DNA of 64,000 bases from Dioscorea cayenensis subsp. rotundata (taxonomy: Eukaryota > Streptophyta > Magnoliopsida > Dioscoreales > Dioscoreaceae), in contig NC_052495.1 of the NCBI RefSeq assembly GCF_009730915.1, positions 62,001 through 126,000 of the forward strand, in the 5' to 3' direction. The notes beneath the pieces are model-generated. The model was not told the DNA's origin, did not search any database, and worked only from the letters and a program-made list of their open reading frames with translations. Positions 36,846-49,446 of the stretch are shown piece by piece. The translations under genes and the position numbers were made by a program. Position 1 is the stretch's first letter; every line of letters starts with the position of its first letter.

Positions 36846-38765
36846 CTCTTTAATTGCCTCCCATTTTTAGTTATTAAATGCTAATTAGTGTGTATTTAAT
36901 TAGGACAGATTTCTTGCTTTAACAGTGCTTAATTATGTGGGGAATTTTGCATATATAACCCTGTAAAAATGCATATTCTTAGTTTAATAAGATTTTTTTT
37001 TCCAAAAATATAGAAAAACCAATTATCGAAGAGTGCATATGTGTTGAATTACTACAACAACACACTTATACCTTTATTTTGAGTGTACTAAAATTCAAAT
37101 CTGTCTCATGAAAAGATTGTTATTGGTTCAGGAAAATCTTAGTGGTGTTTAATTATGATAGATTTTTTGTTTTAACAATGTAGGCTTTGTTTTACTCTCA
37201 CAGAAAATATGTACATTTATGCAATAAAATACATATTTATAGGTTAAAAATAATTTAGTGGTTAGTAGTTAATAAGTGTTTCTTGTTTTAATTGTATACC
37301 ATTAATTTTTATTAAAAAATTTATGTTTGACTAATATTTAAAATTATGGTTTTGTTGTAAACACAAATTTGCGAGTTTTATAGGGGTATATTTATAATTA
37401 TACACTTTAATTAGGTTTTGATATAGAAATTTAATTTGCTTTCAATCTTTGATTTGGTTGATTGAATTAGGTTTTCAGAATCTATTCCTTGAGTTTGGTG
37501 TCTTTCACTTTGATTCTTGTGTTTGATTTGATTATATATATACATATCACATGATTTTGGAAAATAATAATTTATTCTTTATTAATTGGAAAAAAAAAAA
37601 ATCAGACAATCTTGTGATATTTATGAGAAGATTTGATCTTAAAATACTTGCAAATTCAAACATATTTGTCTTGCAAAACTTTTAATGTTTATTTTATTTT
37701 ATTTTATTTTATTTTTATTTGAAAATTAATTATGGAGATATGATTGGTGGATATGCAAAATATATAATTTATTAAAAAAATATTTAATTAAAATAATGAT
37801 AGCCATGAAAAACAGTAAAACACAAACTTTGGGTCCCACTCAATCGACATGTTTATGATTGATATTTTTATTGGCTATACCCTATAAAAGTTTTTAAATT
37901 ACTTACATTTTTCCCACCACAACTTTGTTAATTTTTTTTTATATTCTAAGGCATATTCACAAGTAATATACCAGTTTTTTTTAACAAGAATATAAATAAT
38001 AAAAGCAAAAAATTTAATGCAAATAGATTAAAAAGTCATTAATATTTTAATATTTTTTAATTTTAATAAATAATTTAGTATTTTTATAAAGTTTGAAGGT
38101 AAGAAGTTAAACTTTAACGGCATCTTTTATGTAAATATAAATAAAAATATAGGTGTCATTTTCTATAAGGACCATTGAATAGTTGAGAATAAGTGTTTTT
38201 ATTTATTTATTTATTTATTAAAATGTAGATAAACCACTCCAATTAAAACAAGAACCAGTACAACAATTTTCACGAACTAAAGGTGAAAGAGACAAAAAGG
38301 AAGACAACACCATACCACTAACTGTGATATAACAGTCTAAAAACATTATGAGGAACAAAGACCATCCTCAAGGCCATCCAAAAGAAATCTAATCCGTGGT
38401 CTGACCTTGAACATCCTCAGTTGGTGGAGTCTCCCTAGATGCCAACACTTGAGGATCTAAAAACTCCAGATTACGCCTAATGGTTGAGATAGAATCTTTC
38501 AACTTCCCTTAGATCCCTCTGTAATAGTAAATAGTAAAGTATATTATTTATTTATTTATATTATACGTTTTTTATTACGTGTGTATGTATAATTGACAAA
38601 TTTTGAGTAATTTTGAGGTTTAACAGGGAGTATCAGGTAAAACCCCTTATAAAATTTAACCAAGTGAAAATTCCGTCTTTAATCTCGTCATTCATAAAAA
38701 AGGAAAATCTATGTGTCATTTTCTGTATCTCTCAAGGATGATTGAGTAGTAGAAAATAAGTGATG

Positions 38766-38806
<41 letters not shown>

Positions 38807-39092
38807 GAGAAAATTACTAAAAGCTTCTAATATAGTTTCGTTCCGATAATATATTCCCTTTTTTTAATTATTATTTTTAATTATTATTTTAAATTTTTTA
38901 TACATCATGCGCTATCATGATTTTAATAGAATAACAAGAATAGGCCCGGGGCACCAGTAGTGGTAGGGCCGGCTGATTTTATGATTTTATTTTAATTTAA
39001 ATTTAATAGTTAAAATTTGTAAAATTAGAAATGCGATTTGATGAATTTAAAAATAATGATTATCAACAACTTTTTGATTTTTTAGTATCTGC

Positions 39093-39701
39093 CAGTGGCG
39101 GCTCAAGGTAACCAGAGGCCTAAAATAAAATTTAAGAATAAATTTTTTTTTTTTAATAATAATTAAATTTAAATAAAATTTAATTTTAATACATACCTAT
39201 TTGAGATGTTTATTTAATTTTTTACATGTAACTTGTGATGAAGGAATATATTTAAAATTTATAAGCAAAACTCAACAAAGTGGAAATATAACAAAAAAAG
39301 AAAATTGCAACAATATAAAAACTATAAAAGCTCTTATTTATAATTAAAATTAATAAATATTATATTAATTTTGGAGGAAAAATGCATAAAAAATATCTAG
39401 AGGATCAGAATAATATTTTTAATAATTAGTTAAAGAAGATATGATACTGATTAATCATTAAAATTAAAATATTTAATATTTTATGATATTATTGAAAATT
39501 TTAAAAGTTAACTAGGATTATAAAACATTAATTAAATAATAAATTAAAATATTTTTATATTACAATAATTACTTGGAGTCCTTCAAAATTTTGAGTTGTT
39601 AAAATTATTGTTAAAAAAAATCTAAATTAAAGATGAGACTTTAAAAAAATTGGGGGCCTAAAGCAATTGCTTCATTTGCCTTACCCTTGAGTCGGCCACT
39701 A
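39093..39701. mobile_element. hAT-like MITE (probable)
   Basis: The left end CAGTGGCGGCTCAAGGTAAC and the right end ..TACCCTTGAGTCGGCCACTA are inverted repeats over about 20 bases with a few mismatches; the CAGTGGCGG-type terminus is typical of hAT elements. Inner GAGGCCTAAAA / GGGGGCCTAAAGC also pair. The ~600-bp interior is AT-rich with no transposase. No clean 8-bp target duplication was found. Confidence 0.6.
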
Positions 39702-40193
39702 TCAGGCCTTGGTGTTTATGTTTTTAGTGAGGAGATAAGTTAAAATATCATGTCATGCAAGATGATGGTATAAATAATGAAATATATAATAGAAAAGTAA
39801 TTAAAAAAAAAAAAAACTAACTCTAGGAAAATAAAAAAAGATGGTATTAATGAAAGCATGGGGCCACCCTATCAAAATCAAGTTAGTCTCACAACCATGT
39901 GTTATGTCTAGAGAAGTAACATGACTGCATGTTCTTTGTTATCTTCACTTTGTTGCATGCCTTCCGAATTGTTCTTATTCTAATTAATTAAAACAATTAA
40001 CAAAAAAAAAAGAAAAAGAAAAAAAGCACATACTATTTAATCACCCATACCATAATTCAGGCCATATGATTTACAACAAATAGATTCAGATCATGCATTA
40101 TAAATTATTCTTGTCAAGATGAAGAATGATGATGCCATTTATTCAATGGAAATGTTTATTACGAGAATCACATGATAAAAAGGGTGTAGATAA

Positions 40194-40264
40194 ATGTTTT
40201 CTTTTTAAATCTTAAAAAAGAACTCAAATTTGTTTTCTTTTTAAATCTTAAAAAAGGACTCAAA
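40194..40264 (+). repeat. 35-bp tandem duplication
   Basis: TTTTCTTTTTAAATCTTAAA followed by AAAGRACTCAAATT occurs twice in tandem, differing by one base (AAAGAACTC versus AAAGGACTC). Confidence 0.85.
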
Positions 40265-40950
40265 TTAGCTGTGGATCATTAAAAATACATTCTATTGCAA
40301 AAATACAAAATATTTTTTTTGTTGTTGTGTGAATAATATTAATATCAACTTAATCAATGAAATAACGCTTTAACATCATGATATAATTTTAGTTCATCTC
40401 GAAGTTAATTTTTATAAGTTTGTAGATAAAGTCTTTTTTTTTAAAAAAATATAAAAAACAAGATAATAAATGATTAATGCTAAAATTAAAGAGCTTTTAA
40501 TATAATAATATTGGTTCCATTGCAAAAAATGTATTATGGATACTTTCATTATTTAGAATTCACTGAGTGAGTGTACATAAACTAAACAATCAATTTTTAG
40601 CAATGTGTATACCCAATACGGAATGAAATAACATTATTACTTGTTTTTGAAGCTTAGGTAATTACACCAGTAATAAATGAATATTAACTTATAAAAAAAA
40701 TATTAATATGCAATTATATATATATATATATATATGGTGGATAATATATGAGATTAAAATGTGATTGAAATGAGAGGAGGGAGGTTGGGTGTCAAGGCAT
40801 GTGTGAGAATCGTTCAAAGAGGGTCTTGTCATGAGATCATGTTGGAAGGGTTCATATGGTCGGTCACACTTGGACTCATTCATTCACGCTCTTCTTTTTG
40901 TCTCTTTGTGCACTTTCACATGATACCTCCATCTCATTTATTAACTTTCT

Positions 40951-40981
<31 letters not shown>

Positions 40982-41165
40982 CGGAACTAAATTGGTTGAT
41001 TATTATTCTGTACTTTGATTTTGATGACAATTTTTTAATTGTTAGTTCATAAAATAAATAATTACCATTAGATCTTTGTAAATATTATAATTACTTATGT
41101 ACCTTATAAATTATTGTTATATATATAGTAATATAAATCAGTTGGACGAAAAATAAAAGTGTATA

Positions 41166-41198
<33 letters not shown>

Positions 41199-41918
41199 AG
41201 CGAATATAGTATTTCACTTGTGAATATTAGCAATTTTATAAGGGGTACAGGACAAACTTTCTTTTTTTAATTTTTAAATGGAAATATCTCTGCCTTTAAA
41301 TTCTTCATTATTTTTAATATTTTTTTATTTTGACTGTTAAATATTAATTTCATTCATTTATAATTATTAGATAAATAATTTTTTTCCTTTGGTTTTTTGC
41401 ATTATAATATTTATTGCCATAAATGACCTGTAAACATTAAAAATATAATTAGTGACTATAAATAGTGAATATTAAATGTTATATATAAAAAAATTAAACT
41501 GAAATTATCTTATAAAAAAATTGTCTACGTGAGACTACACTTTGCCTTATAAGTTCTGACTTAAAGTTAGACTTCAAACTTTTTTATAGTAATATCTTAC
41601 TGATAACTTGGCCCCCCCCCTTCGGAAGAAGATCTCTTTCGCTCTCCATCTAAGTTGCACGATATATTTTTTAAAAGTGAGATATATATAAATACAATGT
41701 CAATGTGTCGATTGAAAATATTTTAGATCAATGACTAAGAAGTTTCCCCAACCCTAAACCAAAAACTAAAGAGGAAAATAATAAATAAATAAATAAATAA
41801 ATAAAAATGATAAGTTTGTAATTAAATTGGAGACAAGCTGTGATGCTCCCAATTCACTGAACCAAAAAGGAATTAGATCTAGAAATGCAATTAGGGTTTT
41901 GTTGAGATGCAGAGTGGC

Positions 41919-41956
41919 ACACGTACGTACGTGCATGCATGCATGCATGCATACGT
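41919..41956. repeat. ACGT / CATGCATG tetranucleotide array
   Basis: CACACGTACGTACGTGCATG runs into about five GCAT units and ends ATACGTGG. Each CATGCATG is an RY/Sph core and each ACGT a bZIP core, but the array is also simple tetranucleotide repeat. Confidence 0.7.
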
Positions 41957-42572
41957 GGAGCATGCATGTCTCTTAAAACTCTTGTAATTACATGTTGTAT
42001 GTTCTATTGGTCTTGGAATCTCATGACAAAATTTGTTTTTCTTTATTCTCAGTGTCTCCTCTTTGATCTTGAATTCCTTTTTATAAAACCTAAATATTTT
42101 TCAATTTAGTTAATTAAATTTTTAATTCTTTTAAATGAAAGATTCTTATATAATTATACCACATTACATTATGATAATTAATATATCGATAGTTTGAATC
42201 ACTTTGTATTATTACATGGCAAGTATTTATAAGCTGTTGTAAAATGTAGAAATAACTCTAATTTATATTAAGTGAATTACAAAGTTATAAGATAAATATG
42301 ATGGAATGATAAAATTATGTATAAAAATTCATATTTATTTCATTGGTATAAGCTATAATTTCCCCCCCTTACAAAATTTGTAATCAAATTTTCTATTTGA
42401 TTTTTTAAAATAATTTTCTTCTTCTAAATTTCAACTCATGTTACTCTTATACTCATTTTACAATTATTAATTTTCTAATTAACCAACTGTTCACCTCTCA
42501 CTCTCTTGGATGTATAAATTATTAGTTATTCTCTGAATAAAATACATTAATGTTTGAGTTTGGTGTTTGGAT

Positions 42573-42623
42573 CTTGTTCCATAAATTAAGGAAGTTGTTG
42601 TTCCATAAATTAAGGAAGTTGTT
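42573..42623 (+). repeat. Short tandem duplication
   Basis: GTTCCATAAATTAAGGAAGT (plus TGTT) appears twice head to tail with no mismatch, a likely replication-slippage product. Confidence 0.85.
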
Positions 42624-43610
42624 GAACCGAGACTGATTTATTTATTTATTTTTCTTATTCTATTGTTGGTTTGTCCATTATACTTATACATCTTCTTTAT
42701 ATAATAATAAAAAAAGATTAATCAAGGAAATTAAAGTAGCTAATAAGTACTCCCACTTTTGTCATAATTACTAAATATTTTAGTAGAAAGACAACCAAGC
42801 TTGATAGAACTTTCTCAACTAGATTTAGCATGTTAACATAATATTAATTATCAAACTATATGCATTAATAATTAAGCTAGAATAAATGATAATTATAAAT
42901 AATTAAGCGGACTTTAATTTTAGCATGTTAACATTACCTTTATTACTTTCTTTAGACTTATACTCTACTTCTAATTTATGTCAACTGTGATTTTATTTTA
43001 ATAAGTGGTTTATGACAATCTACTTAACAAAAGTTAAGATTAAAAGAGATTAAACTTGTATATTGGTCATATGGATATATATTTTAATCAAAATCAGAGA
43101 GTTACATGCTACCCAACAAAACATGTTGTCATGAATTCGGTGGTCTATGTACCCCACATGTAGGGCATTAATCAACAGTTCCTAGCCCTTACTTTGGTCT
43201 CATCCATAGTTGCATGACATGCTTGGTCTAGGAATAATCAAATGGAGAAAAATTAATATAATTAATTCCAAAGATTAGAAGCCAGAAGATCAAAAGGCCT
43301 TTTGTTTCATGGTATACTCGCTCCACATTAGTTTAACTCATTAACAAACGGATATTTTTTTTTTCCAAAATAAATTTATTTACATATGTATTACATCCTC
43401 TGCAGACATTCTATGAATGTCCACAGAGGGTAGAAAGAGACAAGGAAAGGAATGAATTGAAGTACTGTAATTTTCACTTCTTATTGTATAGCACTATTTG
43501 TAAAAGTGATTGTATATCTAATTTTTCACTGTTCATTCAATGAAACTGTTGGATTGAAATCCAACGCTTATGAGATAATGTTCGTAGAATGTTCCTTGAT
43601 AATCAACCCT

Positions 43611-43655
<45 letters not shown>

Positions 43656-44369
43656 CACTAAGCCCAATACATTACTAAGATAATGAGCTCTAAATTATTA
43701 ATAAATGAAGCTAGAGAGTATAAATTAGATCTAATGTTATGAATATACATTAAAAAACTTTCTTTTTTTTTTAAAGTGAATAAATAACATAGATTAATCA
43801 AAAAAGAAACAAAAGAGGTACTCTATTATTGAAATTCAACAATATATAAGCATTCCACATGGTTTTGTTTTTAATTATTAATTGGAAAAAAGGGACATTT
43901 GATCCGTTTCTATCACTGTTGACTGTAGATAGTGAACCATTTCAATGTTAATAGCTACAGACGAAGTTTCACATCCATGTGCTTTATTTAAGAGCATGAT
44001 AATGATATATATATATATATATATATATATATTTCATTTATTAGTATAATGACATGTATTTATCATCCAAACTTTGGCAACAACAATGTTTTGAACAACA
44101 AAATTTCTCACCAAATTCAAGAATTATAACAAATAATCAACTTTACAAGGCTCAATAATTATTCAGATTCTGAACAACATAATGTAATTCACACAAACAT
44201 AAGCATTGCAGATAAGTAAGATGCACAATGAGAGATCGAAAGATCGGCATGACGTACTCGATCGAATGCTATTTTTATCGCTTCCTTCCATTGGCAAAAA
44301 AGTAGGAGGAGCTCAAAGTCTTGACGAGCCAACATATTCCAATCACATTTGAGAACTCGATCCGAAATT

Positions 44370-45249
44370 TCAGTAAGCTCTGAATAAGCTCCGTATACAA
44401 ATAAAGCACAAGGTCTTCAGGATAGTTCGATGTTTTCTCCATCCTGAGAAATACTTTCCGATCACTACCTTGTAGCTATTTCTGTGCTTCACCAATTGAT
44501 AATACTCCATTACCTTTGGCCGGCAATTGATGTACTCCTCTTCGAGGTTCAGTAGTGTTATCCTCACCAGCACTGGCACAAACATTGTATCAGCCAGAGT
44601 GAACTCGTCACCGGCAATGTATCTTGTCTCCTCCAGTTGCATCTCTGCATCATCGAGAAGCCTGATAAGTTTTTCCTCACTCTCTTGCACGGTGTCAAGG
44701 TCCCTCATTTTGTCCTCTGTCTCGTAGGCATCTCGGAGTTTCTCATGATAGTTACTGGCAAGTTCAGGAGATTCGGCCATTCGAGCAATAATCACCCGCC
44801 TAATGAATCTGGAGACAAAATTTCGATACTTGTCTGGAATGTGAGAGAGGGTAAACATTTTCGGATTCCAGCCATCAACTTTCTGCATCCATTCGATGAC
44901 CTTTTCCACACCGGACACATTAACTTCACCGCTTAAAGAGACGGCGAGTCGGTCAATATACCTGCACAAAAGAAAATCTCCTTCTATGAATTTCACAAGT
45001 CAAGGAATGAAATTAAAAGATGATGGAGAAAGGGAGTAACTGAATGATGTCGATGGTTCGATAAATAATGTGAGACCCATTTTTGAAGACCGGAATTTTG
45101 GCAGATGGATTCATGCGAAAGAATGAAACTTCCATGTTCTTTCCGGTGAGAGGATTGACATGGTATGATGTGTAATCAATGCCCCTCTCTTCCAGTGCTA
45201 ACCGGACTTTCTGACTGTCCATTGAGTATGGATGGTGGTAGAGCTGCAT
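44370..45249 (-). CDS. TCHQD: Glutathione S-transferase, TCHQD class
   Basis: Plant GST of the TCHQD class, named for similarity to bacterial tetrachlorohydroquinone dehalogenase; its physiological substrate is not settled (family knowledge). Two exons, 45249-45041 and 44961-44370, joined CA|G; 266 codons, the same as the Arabidopsis member as I recall it. The thioredoxin-fold N-domain starts MQLYHHPYSMDSQKVRLALE, with the catalytic Ser expected in HPYSMDSQ. FFRMNPSAKIPVFKNGSHI contains the cis-Pro. The helical C-domain includes ARMAESPELAS, YIAGDEFTLADTMFVPVL and the hydrophobic tail TLCFICIRSLFRAY. The basic-hydrophobic tail is a class feature and may attach it to membrane. Confidence 0.95.
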
Positions 45250-47873
45250 CTGATTTTAACTGTCACAAATATTGCAAGGAAAAACAAATCAGAAGTCTTG
45301 GGGAAAATTTGATGATACAAGCATGGAAGCAAAAATAATTTTGTAAAAATCAAGTGATACATTGAATTTACACCTAATTGCATAAGATGGCACAATCGAT
45401 AAGCATGAAACTGTATGCGAAATATTTCGGGACTGCTCCACAAGCCCTTCAGCCAACTATTTCAGGACAATAAATCCTTCTGCCAAGAAAGAAACTCTAA
45501 ATGCCGAAAAACAGAAAAGCAAAACAACTAATTCTAAATAAAAGATCTTACAGTGCATGAATGAATTCCCATATCATCCTTCACATGGATCATAATCACC
45601 AGTTGATAACAAAACCACCAAATAGAACTTCTTGTAGCAAAAGGCATACAAGTTAATTAAGTGTTCCATATGCTCAGACATAAGCATATAACTGACCATC
45701 ACAGAACAAACCTTCTGCATATACCACAAACAAAAGTTACCTGGAAAAAGAAGTTAAAACGAAAGCATTTCAAGTCCAAATCAAACCAAAGTAATAATTC
45801 TTGGATCTTATTTCCTAGCCATTGTAAGCACTACGTAATCATCTTCTAATAATTCAATAGTATCATATGCCTTCAAGAAATCGCAACTTTAATCGAAGAC
45901 ACATATTTTATACCTACACATACAGCATCATAGTCCTACTGTTTGCTTGAGTTCAAACAAACACATAACAACTTCCAAACCGAATTTCACCGCATTACTT
46001 CCTTTTATTGATTGAGATACTATGTTTATCGATAAATGACACTGGAATTGCTAAAGTTTCCAGACTGTATTCCACCAACACTCTCTCACCATGACAATCC
46101 TACATAACACAACAAGAGGCCAAAAAAATTTCTTTTCCCATTCAAGCTAAAGGAGAACACGACAAGCCGAAATCAAACTCAACTACCAATTCCTAGATCT
46201 CATTTCCTTGTAAGCACAACACAAGCATCCTCTATTAATACAACACAATCATACACAATATAAAAATTACTACTTTTAGTCAAAGACATAATTTTTCCTA
46301 AATTTTCAACATCATAATCTACCACTTGCTTGAATTCAAGCAAACACATAACAGATCCCAATTCATTTCCTTTCACCAGCAAACACTGCACAAGCTTTCC
46401 TTTGAATCCAAAAACATCATACACCTTATATAAACCAAACAAGACAATTAAAAACTCAAATTCTCCTCAACTTTCAACACTATGATCCTGCTAGTTGCTC
46501 AAATTCAAACAAACACATAATGAAACTCAAAAGATCATATTGAAGGAGGATTACAGCCATAGCAAGAGGATATACACTGACAGAACCCTACAGCATAAAT
46601 ACTTCTATCTTCCTTTTTATTAGCTATACTGTCTTCAAAGATAGAAATGATCACTGGAGCTGTAATAATACTTCCAACACACAAATCTTCCACCAACTCT
46701 CTCACACCATAATCATTCAATAAATTAGCATCCTTCTCTAAATAAACAACAAAAGATAGAGGGAAAAAAACAACCTTTTTACCAATCATGAGGGAAACAC
46801 CACAAACAATTCCTGGATCTCAATTCCTTTCCACTTTAAGCACTAGGCGAGTTCCTAACACCTTATGAAAATAAAAAATTTCAATCAAAGACATAATTTT
46901 TCCTAAATTTTCAACATCACAATCAAACCACTTGCTCGAAGTCAAACAAACACAAAACGGATCCGAACTCCACTGAACAATCTTTCCCATGAAAGATTCA
47001 ACAACATCATACACCACATAAAAACCATAAAATGCAATCAAAAACTCAAATTTTCCTCAAATTTCAACATTACAATCAAACTCCTCGCTTGAATTCATAC
47101 AGACACAAAATGAAACTCAAAATAAGATTAGACACATACCAGGAGCAGATGCGCACAATGAAACTCAAAAGAATGGATGATTATATTGGAAGACTTCGTA
47201 CAAAGATTAGACTTTTGGATCTTTTGCTCTTTCTCTCTGGGCTTTGCGTTTCTGTAAAGGCGAGAGTGGAAAGCATGTGGAGCACTACGCATTCACAGCA
47301 CAAAGGCGACGGTTTGGAGAATGATATGCTTTTTAGCGCTCGAGGCCTAATCCACCGTTGGATTGCCTCGAGATATGGTTTTGATTGATGGTATGGACAA
47401 GTTGGTGGATGATGGATGCTGATGTGGCATACACGATGAAGGCCAATTTTTAAAATTTTTTTAATTTAATTTTATTTTTGTCTATTAATTTAATAATTTT
47501 GCCTAATTTTGATTTTCAAGGCATTAATTAATTATTAATAAAAATCTTATTTTAGTTCATATTCAGTTTGATACATAATTAACAACAATACAAGTAGCAT
47601 ATGACACTACAAAGAGTTGTGGTACAGCACAACTGATAAATTTATAAATCAAATAAAAAAAAAAAATTGTGTTATATTATATCTCAAAATTTGCGTATCA
47701 AACCTATGCATAAAAATTTTGTTTATTATGTTTGGCTGTAACCTCTTCCATGATGCAAAAAAAACTTCCACCAATCTTTTTTATAAGGTTTATTTTTTAA
47801 AAAAACATGTTTTATATTTATTTAATAATAATAATTATTACCTCCCATCTGTCGAGGATTTAAATTTTATTGG

Positions 47874-47944
<71 letters not shown>

Positions 47945-48934
47945 CAGAATTTAAATATGGAAATATTTAATTTTATCAGTACTAATTTGATATAATTTTC
48001 ATTATATATTAATCAGGAAATTACAATATATATATATATATAATTAAATATAAGGATTTTTATTAATGAGAGTTTGAAACGGACTCGATAATATCAAAAG
48101 ATCTCATAGGTGTGGAAGTTAGGTTGCAAGCAAATCTCTTATGAGAGCACATAAATTGAATGTGCACATGTAAATTGCCCATTTTATGAAGAAAAAATTA
48201 TTTTAATTCATTAAAAATTGGAGAGATTTTTTGTTTGGCTGTATCATGTTCTATGACACTTAAAAAACAAAATATTTAATTTTATCAGTAATAATTAGAT
48301 GCAATTATTAGTTATACATATATATATTAATATACAAAAATATTGAATGGGCTGGGGCCCATCTAGCTTTAGGATCCGGGATCAGTCATTAATGGGCTTT
48401 CAAGGACAGCACAATAAAACACATTAAAGAGAACGGGCAAGAAAGTCAAGCCCATTAAGGTCCCCTACTGTGAGTTTATGTCACGTCACTATCATGCCTT
48501 TTTGATGACACCAAATACTCATATTTTTTACAATTTTTTTCCATGAAAATATTTTATTAAATCATGTATTTCTTTCATAATCAACAATTTTAATGCTTGC
48601 TTTTATAAAATAAATCATTTTGCTACATATATATTTTAATCATTGTTTGTTTCTCAATTTTGAATATAGGTTATTACATAATATAAGTGTTTTTTTTTCC
48701 CTAGAAGCTCTCACGGCAGCACCGGCCACTTACATAAAGTTGATGTAGAAAATTTTTATTATTTTAAATTTAATTTTTTTTTTTATAATAATTGATGGTT
48801 TCGGGTCATTAGTGTGGGCTCAAACTTGTCACCTGAACGGCTGAACCTTACTTCTCTAAGTGAGAATATAGAGTTGGATGTTCATTTTTTGATTTTGTGT
48901 ACGTCCATAATTACGTGGCTTGTCCACTTTGTAA

Positions 48935-48971
<37 letters not shown>

Positions 48972-49446
48972 TTATATACATACATGCAAATCTTCAAATC
49001 TTATGTAAATATGAGAATTAAATTTTTTTCTTAAATCTAACAAATTGAAGAAAAATATTCATATTATTATTATTATTATTATTTTATATAAAACGAGAAT
49101 TTTGTATATATATATATATATATCAAAAAAAGTCTGAACCAAAGAAAACCAACGGTCAGCCGTGACTAATCTGAAAGGGAACAAAGAAAACGAATCTCAA
49201 AGCAAGCGTGACGTCGGTTGAAAAGGCGGTGTGATACGCGCGGGAGGAGAAACGGACAAGGCCGTGAGTGACGGTTGTGGCTGGGCGAGCAGCGGGCCCG
49301 CGCGCAATCAATGCTCGCTGCTCGATGGCGACTGCGAGGTGCTCTTGTAGGCATTTCGTCGAACGCCTCATCTGCACTCCTGCGTACCCTGAGATATTTC
49401 CTCCCCCCACTTCGCCAGATCTCGTCGTCTCTGGCCTTTCCTTCTC
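45250..49446. other. Intergenic region with internal repeat cluster
   Basis: About 4.2 kb between divergent TCHQD and UVR8. The left part holds TCHQD promoter and leader sequence and a cluster of related repeats (45900-47120). The right part is AT-rich, with (TA)n and (AAT)n tracts at 47873-47941, 48938-48970 and 49067-49083. Immediately before UVR8 the sequence turns GC-rich (49190-49446), the UVR8 leader. Confidence 0.6.
45900..47120 (-). repeat. Cluster of five diverged repeats, possible gene relic
   Basis: A ~50-bp module with TTTTCAACATCATAATC..GCTTGAATTCAA..CAAACACATAA recurs near 45922, 46310, 46470, 46905 and 47062. Larger units starting CTAGATCTCATTTCC / GGATCTCAATTCC recur near 45805, 46193 and 46815. 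On the minus strand two units give similar short peptides containing DVENLGKIMSL (46200-46442 and 46820-47041), which suggests tandem decayed copies of a coding fragment. I cannot name the source family. Confidence 0.55.

Larger units (their letters stand above)
36900..44369. other. Gene-poor AT-rich region
   Basis: About 7.4 kb with no supportable gene. It contains a repeat-like fragment near 38240-38520 with more even base composition, a hAT-like MITE (39093-39701), microsatellites ((AAT)n 38769-38805; (TA)n 40718-40733, 40953-40975 and 43615-43652), an RY/ACGT array at 41920-41960, and two short tandem duplications. ORFs here are short and of low complexity. Confidence 0.7.

Noticed and set aside
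41612-41621. Run of nine to ten C residues
   Set aside because: An isolated homopolymer without repeat partner or conserved context; may be an assembly or replication artefact.
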